6,545 nucleotides of DNA from Pseudonocardiales bacterium (GTDB taxonomy: Bacteria > Actinomycetota > Actinomycetes > Mycobacteriales > Pseudonocardiaceae), in contig JAODNG010000304.1 in NCBI GenBank assembly GCA_025465385.1, forward strand, positions 1 to 6,545. Direction: 5' to 3'. The number at the start of each line of letters is the position of its first letter. Position 1 is the first letter of the stretch. The position numbers and the translations under genes were made by a program. This document shows, piece after piece, positions 5,799 through 6,545 of this stretch. The notes beneath the pieces are model-generated. The model did not search any database, had not been told where the DNA came from, and was given only the letters and a program-made list of their open reading frames with translations.

Positions 5799-6338
5799 AT
5801 GTTGCCTTCCACGGTTCTTGTCACTGGAGCCAGTCGCTTCATCGGTGGGCAGCTGGCTGTTCGACTCGCGGCCGATCCCGAGATCGACCACGCCCTCGCT
5901 GTGGACACGGTGCCTCCGGGTCCGGAATTGTTGCGGCGGCTGGGGCGCGCCGAGTTTGTGCGCGTCGACTTGCGTAATCCGCTGATCGCCAAGGCCATCT
6001 GTACTGCCAAGGGCTACGTCCGTGGTTTCGCGCGACGACGTGGACGTCACGGTGCTGCGCTTCGTCAACATCATCGGTCACGCGTCGACACAGTGCTCAG
6101 CCGGTACTTCTCGCTTCCCGTGGTGCCCACGGTGCCGGGCTATGACGGTCGGTTGCAGTTGTTGCACGAGCAGGACGCACTCGCCGGTTGCGCACCGAGT
6201 TCGGCTTCGCGCCCCGGTGGACGACTTCAGGCGTTCGACGATTTTGCGCGTGGCGCAGCGTTGCGTCGCACGGTCGACCCGAAGTGGGTGGCAACCGCCG
6301 AGCGAGGCGTGCTCAGCCTCGCGGGCCGGTTCCGGTAG
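5799..6338 (+). pseudogene. NAD-dependent epimerase/dehydratase (Rv0501/GalE2-like), internally deleted and frameshifted
   Basis: Remnant of an extended SDR-family sugar-nucleotide epimerase. Residues 1-67 are intact: the Rossmann start VLVTGASRFIGGQLAVRL (the family here has Arg where the middle Gly is usual), AVDTVPPG and RVDLRNPLIAKAI, ending near 5999. The next conserved block, GYVRGFARR, starts at 6012, so roughly 90-100 family residues, including the SDR catalytic region, are missing. DDVDVTVLRFVNIIG then continues in the +1 frame (shift near 6030-6036), and DTVLSRYF to LLHEQDAL returns to the first frame (shift near 6078-6084). At about 6183 another ~70-80 residues are lost. RLRTEFGFAPRWTT appears in the third frame (6185-6226), and AFDDFARG onward is back in the first frame to TAG 6336-6338. 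A 179-codon frame stays open by chance, so automated annotation may report a protein, but it cannot be a working epimerase. Confidence 0.88.
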
Positions 6339-6376
6339 GCGGTGATGGCAGGACGCCGCGAGCGCAAGTGATGCGG

Positions 6377-6545
6377 TCAGGGGCGAACGCGACGTTGATA
6401 GGCCAGGCGGGCAGCGACCGCGCCCGCCGCCATGCCGATGCCGACCGCGGAGGTTCTGGCCGCTTTGCGCCCGGTCCGGAAGTCGCGGATCTCCCAGCCC
6501 CGTGCCCGGGCGGTCTCTCGAAGGGCGGGGTCCGGATTCACCGCC
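6377..6545 (-). CDS. HAD-IB family hydrolase, SerB-like, C-terminal fragment (continues past right edge)
   Basis: Read on the minus strand, the last 55 codons encode AVNPDPALRETARARGWEIR, then DFRTGRKAAR, a short Gly/Ala-rich hydrophobic segment (SAVGIGMAAGAVAARLAY) and QRRVRP, with stop TGA at 6379-6377. AVNPDPxLRxxAxxRGWxIxDFR is the characteristic end of the actinobacterial HAD-IB phosphoserine-phosphatase-like proteins such as Rv0505c (SerB1). The catalytic DxD motif and the rest of the HAD fold lie beyond the window. The predicted C-terminal hydrophobic segment suggests membrane association or a tail anchor, as in relatives. The gene converges with the epimerase pseudogene, with 38 bases between stops (6339-6376) that hold no clear terminator. 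True substrate is uncertain: family members act on phosphoserine or on lysophospholipid-type substrates. Confidence 0.88.
   Translation of the reverse strand, partial: AVNPDPALRETARARGWEIRDFRTGRKAARTSAVGIGMAAGAVAARLAYQRRVRP

Noticed and set aside
5346..6074. 242-residue minus-strand frame across the HTH, bS22 and epimerase region
   Set aside because: It runs antisense to two well-identified proteins and a terminator, and shows no recognisable domain.
5799..6338. Novel 179-residue protein as a genuine short gene
   Set aside because: Conserved epimerase blocks occur in all three forward frames in the right order, which is better explained by decay than by a new protein.
6339..6376. Shared bidirectional terminator between the convergent pseudogene and HAD gene
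   Set aside because: Only a 4-5 bp GCCGC/GCGGT pairing with a long loop can be drawn, and there is no T-run on either strand.

Overview
The window is GC-rich, densely coding DNA from a high-GC actinobacterium. Gene order and protein motifs match, from memory, the mycobacterial block regX3 - ppx - membrane protein - sugar phosphate isomerase - proC - excisionase-like HTH protein - bS22 - NAD-epimerase - SerB-like HAD hydrolase (Rv0491 to Rv0505c in M. tuberculosis). A monofunctional proline dehydrogenase sits directly before proC, which I associate more with Pseudonocardiaceae-type relatives than with Mycobacterium. The exact taxon is inference; no phylogeny was run.

Layout. Positions 2-532: 3' part of the response regulator RegX3, cut by the left edge. 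Positions 562-3210: a tight co-directional run of Ppx/GppA phosphatase, a Pro/Ala-rich protein with three C-terminal membrane helices, and a TIM-barrel isomerase, with gaps of 29, 3 and 3 bases. Positions 3229-3289: two hairpins that probably end this unit. Positions 3358-5161: proline dehydrogenase, then pyrroline-5-carboxylate reductase (ProC). Positions 5224-5544: a small BldC/excisionase-type DNA-binding protein with its own candidate promoter, a long leader hairpin and a good intrinsic terminator. Positions 5541-5788: candidate promoter, inverted-repeat leader and gene for the 33-residue ribosomal protein bS22, followed by a GNRA-loop hairpin. Positions 5799-6338: a decayed NAD-dependent epimerase gene. 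Positions 6377-6545, minus strand: C-terminus of a HAD-IB (SerB-like) hydrolase, cut by the right edge and convergent with the pseudogene.

How the genes work together. RegX3 (phosphate-starvation response) and Ppx (polyphosphate/pppGpp phosphatase) form a phosphate and stringent-response pair. The membrane protein and isomerase are conserved companions of unknown function. Proline dehydrogenase and ProC catalyse opposing halves of the proline/P5C pair. The HTH protein and bS22 are small, highly conserved housekeeping genes.

I see no mobile element, CRISPR array, tRNA or rRNA, and no convincing new defence or biosynthetic system. The most notable points are the internally deleted epimerase pseudogene and the structured RNA leaders around the HTH and bS22 genes.
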